The notes beneath the pieces were generated by a model. That model was not told the DNA's origin and made no database searches. It was given only the letters and a program-made list of their open reading frames with translations. A stretch of 52,544 nucleotides of DNA from Priapulus caudatus (lineage: Eukaryota > Priapulida > Priapulimorpha > Priapulimorphida > Priapulidae), in NCBI RefSeq assembly GCF_000485595.1, contig NW_014577208.1:314842-367385 (forward strand), written 5' to 3'. Of this stretch, positions 43,272-52,544 are shown in pieces. How positions within the stretch are numbered: position 1 is the stretch's first letter; every line of letters starts with the position of its first letter. A program made the position numbers and the translations under genes.

Positions 43272-44060
43272 AGTTGACGCCGACGTAATGACGCATAGAT
43301 TGTTTTCGCCAGGCTCTTGGGATGCAGGACTATACAGCTCAGTGGGTAGCCAGTGAATTTTTTTTTAATTCGTCAGTTGGCGACCAACATACGTTGCACG
43401 TTTGGTCACCAATACAGTACGACGGTTTTGGTAGCTATATAGGTACGTTTTGTCACTATAATCTTCTCTTTCGCTCCTCTTCCGCCTTCCCTACACGTAC
43501 ACTCCTGCCTTCCCAAACTACGCGTGAGTGGCAATATATAACTTGTTTCGTGCCTCTCATTCCACCACCCTCCTCACCCACCGCCTGTACCTCTCATTCC
43601 ACCACCTCCTCACCCACCGCCTATACCTCTCATTCCACCACCCTCCTAACCCACCGCCTCTACCGCCCAGATCCCCACCGTCCTGATCTACTGCCTGTAT
43701 CTCCGATTCCACCGCGCCCCCTTGTCCCCTTGTCTTCTATCTCCCACCCACCGCCCTCCTCATTCACGGCCCTCTTCATCCGCCACCCACCAATGCGTTA
43801 TCACACTGCTCTGATATTATCTCCAATCGAGTGGCTTCTAACAAACAAACGCCAACAACAACGCAAAGTAAATATGGGAAAAACTCGTAATATTGTCGTT
43901 TTAATTACATTTCATGGTTTTATTAAAACGCGTCTATTACATAAAATAAGATTTTCATCAAGCTTGCAACTCTCAGGTGTACGCGTGGACGAACAGCTGA
44001 CAGGAGTGTCATTTAGGTTTCTATGGCCACCTCTGATCAAATTGTAAAGTGGCCCCCCCA
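43272..44060 (+). other. 241-codon open frame with proline-rich tandem repeat, probably fortuitous
   Basis: A plus-strand frame runs 43322-44047. Its middle is a ~36-40-bp repeat of CCTCTCATTCCACCACC-like sequence (43550-43720) giving Ser/Thr/Pro-rich peptide. No signal peptide, domain or family is recognisable, and the flanks look non-coding. I regard it as chance openness of a C-rich repeat, but record it because it is the longest frame in the window outside simple repeats. Confidence 0.3.
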
Positions 44061-46330
44061 ACAATGCCGAAACAACGAGACAACCTGCGCAGTCGGCGTG
44101 CCAACAGCCTGGCATCGCTAGCAGCCGCATCGTAAGCACTGGCAGCCATACACGAGCTGTCATCCATGAAGAAAACAATAACACTATGGCTGAGGCAGAC
44201 AACACTGGCCGGCTAGTTTTGCTCAAAAATCCATGATTACAGAAAGTGGCTGCGTGACTTTAGCAAGGGCGGCTGCATGACAGAAAAGTGTGAAGGACAA
44301 CCACGACATTAACAATGACATTGGAGATTGTCACGACACCGCTCCCGCGTGCTTATATGCCACGACGTGTAGGGTCAGCATTAGACATTACCACTCGATA
44401 GCGTTGCGATTTGGTGTAGAAGAATCCTAATTTGACTTTAAATAATTAAGATCGGGTTACCAGATGGCAGCACGGTCACTTACAGGATTAGAACAGTCGT
44501 TGTTGTCAGCCGAAATTCATAGGCCACGTGTGATAAAATCCGGATTGAATAATAATAGATCTATTATTAATCACTCTTGATAAAATGTATGTCATACAAT
44601 GCATCAGAATATATAAGATTACATGTTTGCATAGGCATTTTTTTTTAAATTAATCAGTGCTATTTATGCACTTGACACATATTTTCATTCTTTAAAATAC
44701 CTGCATCAAATACATGTATTTTTGAAACTCGGGGTGCAAATATGAGTAAACCGTACATTATCATAAACACATCTATAAAATGAACATGAAAGACCACTAC
44801 ACCTGCTACTCCAGCAGTGACACCATTTCAGACTTTTGTAAAAGCGGTACTAGACAGCAAAAATAATTAGCACGAGCTAACATTAGTAATGAGGTTTCCA
44901 TGTGCCAAAAGCTGATACAAGCACAATTTAGCTCCAATTTAATAGACTCAAATGTGCTTTATTTCGTCATAATTAAGCAATTAGGTATGCATTTAGAATT
45001 AACAATGTAACGTTTTTTTTATCACGGTTTGTAGCATTCAACTTGCGAACAGTAACGACTAGGGCCACGTCAAGAGTTCTGTATATTACTAGGCTATAGG
45101 TTGTTAAAATGGTATAAACAAGAGTCAACAGTTTGTACCAAGTGATGGAGATAATTTTAGGAATCTGTGGCTAAAGCAGATTTAGCTGGAGTGGGTTTTA
45201 GTGACAATTTTTTTTTTAATTCTGAAGAGGTCACGTTACTAGAACTGCTAGTGTAGTTAGCTTTCTTAGTCAATGTATAGATATGTTCACAATACCATGT
45301 AAGTAATAGTTGGAGGATATTTTTCAGGTTCGCACACCCACATGCTAACAAGCCACGTTTCCACATTATAATAACTATTCACTGCAATATAGCTGTTTAT
45401 AACTTGACTATGATATGTGCTGCCATCGTTACATCATAAACGATTCAACCATATTAGACAGTGAGTATGCAATGGCACTCTCAGTCTAAACAATGCAGCG
45501 TGCCAAATAATACAGAAATGTGTTCACTCTGTTCCTGACACACAGCATGTATGTCATGTATGTATAAATCGTGATGCTAAGGCACAACAGCACCAACTAA
45601 CAACTAACACTGTCGTATCTTGTTATCACACGCTTTGTCTTGATACATACCCATGGCAATAATAACATTAACATGTCATTTACGTAAAACACGCAATTAA
45701 TGTGATCATCCAGACACAACCATTATAATTACAAATGCACTGGGCACATGGCATGTCACAGCCATAGACGGTGTTGCAAGCAGTATACATCACGCAGCAC
45801 TGCGATATGTCTGTAACCTACAAAGGCAGCTGCTATTTTTCAATGTCATCTAAAATTCAACGGCAAACTAATAAAATACATAGCTGCACTTATGTTACAT
45901 CTTGCCGTTCGCAGCTGAACCAGGCTAGGGAGGAATTAGTAAAACTAGTGCCCTTGATATCAACACAGCTTTGTACATTAAAATAACACACGCCAAACAT
46001 GTTTTTACTATGACATAAACCACCATTTGGTTTCGGAACGAATCCACCACAACAACGAAAATGTAACGAACACTCCCTGACATTGCCAGGACTGTATGTA
46101 GAGATGGCATACCTGATGGCACAGCCCGACATTAGCACTAACATCACACAGTACTGTTTCCTTCTATCTGTTCTAGTCTGTCTCAATCTTGGCCGAAAAC
46201 TCCAAACGAATTACAATGACGTACTTAAGCCTTATAGCACGAGTGTTTCAAAGACACAAAGATGTAAACTCTGTCACTCCTCACAGATAGTGGGCGGAAG
46301 CTATGGACCTGAGACCATCGCAGCACGATA
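44061..46330. other. No recognisable gene; TLS1-PKN intergenic DNA
   Basis: AT-rich, only short chance frames (for example 45157-45366 minus, 69 codons, Ser/Lys-rich, unrecognised). No mobile-element termini or tandem repeats noted. Part of it may be PKN 3' UTR. Confidence 0.4.
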
Positions 46331-46334
46331 GCTG

Positions 46335-46680
46335 GTTCAGATATTGGGGCAACCAGGCTGCTTCGGCTGTGAACTCCAGATACTCGCCCAACAGTCTCAC
46401 ATGGTTCTAGATCACAGACACTTAGAGACAACGTGCCTAGAGCTGCAGGTGCACCAGGCTAAAGGTGTTGACACCAGGGACTTTGGCAACTAGCCTCGTA
46501 CGGCTATTGACACGAGACACCTAGTCTAGTGCGGCTCAACATCTCAGACACTTCCACACCCGTCTAATCTGTGTGTCGACACCAGATATTTGGAAAGCTA
46601 GTCATATATGTCCGTTGAGATGAGACACTTAGACGACTGGACTCTTACAGCTGCTGACACCGGATACTTGCACGACCGGT
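46335..46680. repeat. Degenerate 38-39-bp tandem repeat downstream of PKN
   Basis: A core like GACACCAGATACTTGG recurs near 46338, 46376, 46415, 46474, 46513, 46545, 46583, 46622 and 46661, mostly 38-39 bp apart, separated by variable ACTAGCCTCGTACGGCT-like spacers. It ends about 100 bp past the PKN stop codon, so on the PKN strand it probably lies in the 3' UTR. Confidence 0.7.
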
Positions 46681-46783
46681 GTGCCGCGTGCAGCTCCTGC
46701 AATCCACAGCTGCGCGATCGGACAAGGCCCAGCGCTGCAAGCATAACTACTCGCCGCTCAGGTACAACACCAGGTGGCTTCGC

Positions 46784-50883
<4,100 letters not shown>

Positions 50884-51069
50884 CTGTCAGATACCATGGC
50901 AATGTTTTAGGGAATCACGTTTTGCATCTATTTGGTTCTTTTTTTAATGTAAATAGTTACTGCCAAACATTTTTGTTCAGGAAATATCGACGGAAATTGG
51001 TAAATCACGGGTTTTCAATTAGAAAAAACAATGGGCTAATGGCACGTAGTAATGCAATCACACCCTGAA

Positions 51070-52544
51070 GATCAACAAGTGTGAACATGTTAATAAAGTA
51101 AAGGCTACATGCAGGGAAGAAGATTGCTATCAGTGCTGATAAATTATGTGAGAGAAGAAAGGCTTGTTTCTACAAAGAAGAAACGCATCAAGTTGGAAGC
51201 CATCTTACGAAGTAACTCATATAAACAATACGTTTCTGAGAACGGAAGGTCACTCGTGTACCGCTCCTGCTAGCAGCATCAATACCTATGTCGTAGGCAC
51301 CTTCGAGATCTTCGTCTAGCACTGGATGTGACCTTTTGTGGCTCACTGATCATAACCACCTGCTCCTCTCCAGGCAAGAAATCGAATGCTGAGAAGTGCA
51401 GTCCTGCTGGGGAGAAAACAAAGAAGATATGACGTCCAGGCCAATGGCGTGTTTTCACGGCACGGCCGCAACGGAGAACTTTCAATTCACGCCTGCCCGC
51501 AGGTGTGAATTGTCGATTCGCTGAGCAAATTTTAGCGATCATCTGAGAACATTGTAAGAAAAACCTCGACTTAATTGGCCTAGCGCGAAGGAGCGTATAC
51601 GCGTTGTAGTATCTGGATAATAACAGCGATCACATCAAATCGCCACAGCACAAAAAACTTCATGCTGTTATTGTTATATCAGCATGCGCAAAATAAGATG
51701 CCATTAAATCGTCGGGTCAGAACGCACATGCATAATTATACGTCGCCACAAAAAAACATGGGCAGAACCTGTATAAGACAGTTATGCCAGTCGAGTTAAA
51801 AACGGCCGAAGCAGATTATAGCAAGCCAAAAACACGTGTTAGTTTGATTAAAACAATAAATACAACTGTAATAGCATTGTTAATGTGGCATACCCTACCA
51901 CACGGGAAAACTGCTGGTAGAGTCATTACTAAGATTGGTAACACGCGGTGGTACGATACAATATCAATTATCCTAGATAACCAACCATAAAACTAGAAAT
52001 CACGAACTGAAATTAGTGAAAAGAGCCAATATAAATGAGAAATCACGGTAATTTCTATCCAGCACTCACAACTCACGAAAGGCAGGCAAACACATGCGAG
52101 AAAACAATCAAACTGTCAGTATGGGGCGCCCGCGATGGGGTCAGCGGATTTACCAGGCCTGATGCTTGTGAGTGACAGCACATATCAGACACGAAGATCA
52201 GAGATGCCAACAATATTTGAAGCAATCTTAGTTTCTGGCCATCAAATTAGTAGTTCGAGGGTCATGTAGTGACGCCGAGTTTGCTAGGGTGGTCCGCATG
52301 CCACCGCGAAATGTTTTGATTCCGAGATGCAATTTCCTGCATTCTGAGGGGCAACAATGAGAATAAATTGACAAAAAATGACAACAATTCGTGAGTTTGA
52401 TACAAATTGCGTAGTGGTGCAAAAGGAATAGAAATTCGTATAAATACGAATAAATCGTAGTGGTTGGATTCTCTGCGAGATGGTCACCTGTGAACAATCC
52501 CACAGGTTGCATAACGTCGTAACCATATCGGGATCTCTCTCTTT
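51070..52544. other. Upstream PKN intron or 5' region; no exon confidently identified
   Basis: The only frame worth noting is 51279-51542 on the minus strand (87 codons; includes QFTPAGRRELKVLRCGRAV and SPAGLHFSAFDFLPGEEQVV). The PAGLHFSAFDF part weakly resembles the P-x-G-L-x-F segment at the end of the PKN C2-like region, but spacing to the REL-type segment is wrong and I do not call it. The rest shows nothing recognisable. Confidence 0.3.

Noticed and set aside
41887-43296. Open frames up to 271 codons of His-Thr or Cys-Val
   Set aside because: Pure AC/ACGC microsatellite translation, no unique sequence.
43322-44047. 241-codon Pro/Ser/Thr-rich frame
   Set aside because: Dominated by a C-rich tandem repeat; no family resemblance. 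Kept only as a low-confidence note.
51279-51542. Possible PKN C2-domain exon
   Set aside because: Only a PAGLHFSAFDF-like segment matches; spacing to the REL-type segment is wrong and no supporting splice structure was found.

Overview
This is nuclear DNA from a multicellular animal, most likely a non-vertebrate marine metazoan. Two conserved intron-bearing genes are readable on the minus strand with canonical GT-AG junctions, the telomere-type repeat present is TTAGGG, and the intervening DNA is full of DNA-transposon remnants, MITEs, satellites and microsatellites. The phylum cannot be fixed from the sequence. There are two assembly gaps (20890-20899 and 40893-40917). Small indels disrupt some otherwise well conserved exons and distinguish duplicated blocks, so local consensus quality is a live concern.

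Layout. 1-9700 is gene-poor: TA runs, three MITE fragments, a GT/GCGT microsatellite, a TIR element with a TTAGGG core (4943-5175), a 161-bp tandem repeat (6133-6540) and hairpins. 9768-29786 is a large duplicated block: a 23-bp minisatellite, a linker, a 24-bp CACGTACG-type satellite and a long tail with CTG arrays, a non-LTR retrotransposon remnant and AGGTCA-rich tandem repeats. It occurs once at 9768-20889, once partially at 20900-21925 and again at 21926-29786, with a gap between the copies and striking length differences between them.

30721-41657 holds the complete C9orf78/TLS1 (spliceosome-associated) orthologue: eight coding exons, 299 codons, minus strand. Intron 6 contains a 4.4-kb PIF/Harbinger transposon (32048-36484, TAA target duplications) with a degraded transposase on the plus strand and an intact, three-exon MADF-BESS protein gene on the minus strand. 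A Harbinger MITE lies directly beside it. Inserted in the transposase frame is a 249-bp TIR element with a telomere-repeat core, bounded by a 9-bp target duplication. Three more members of that family, two also with 9-bp duplications, sit in TLS1 intron 1. Intron 5 is largely an 829-bp foldback element.

41929-43271 is a 1.3-kb AC/ACGC microsatellite. 43300-46330 shows no recognisable gene. 46784-50883 is the 3' part of a protein kinase N (PKN) gene, minus strand: part of the proline-rich linker, the whole AGC kinase domain and the C-terminal tail in eight exons. The last four exons are clean; the upstream four carry several frame-disrupting indels. One PKN intron holds a minisatellite built from its own 3' splice site. 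A degenerate 38-39-bp repeat follows the PKN stop codon.

The strongest candidates for something undescribed are the telomere-repeat-bearing TIR elements with 9-bp target duplications, the splice-acceptor minisatellite, and the interleaved antisense gene arrangement of the Harbinger element.
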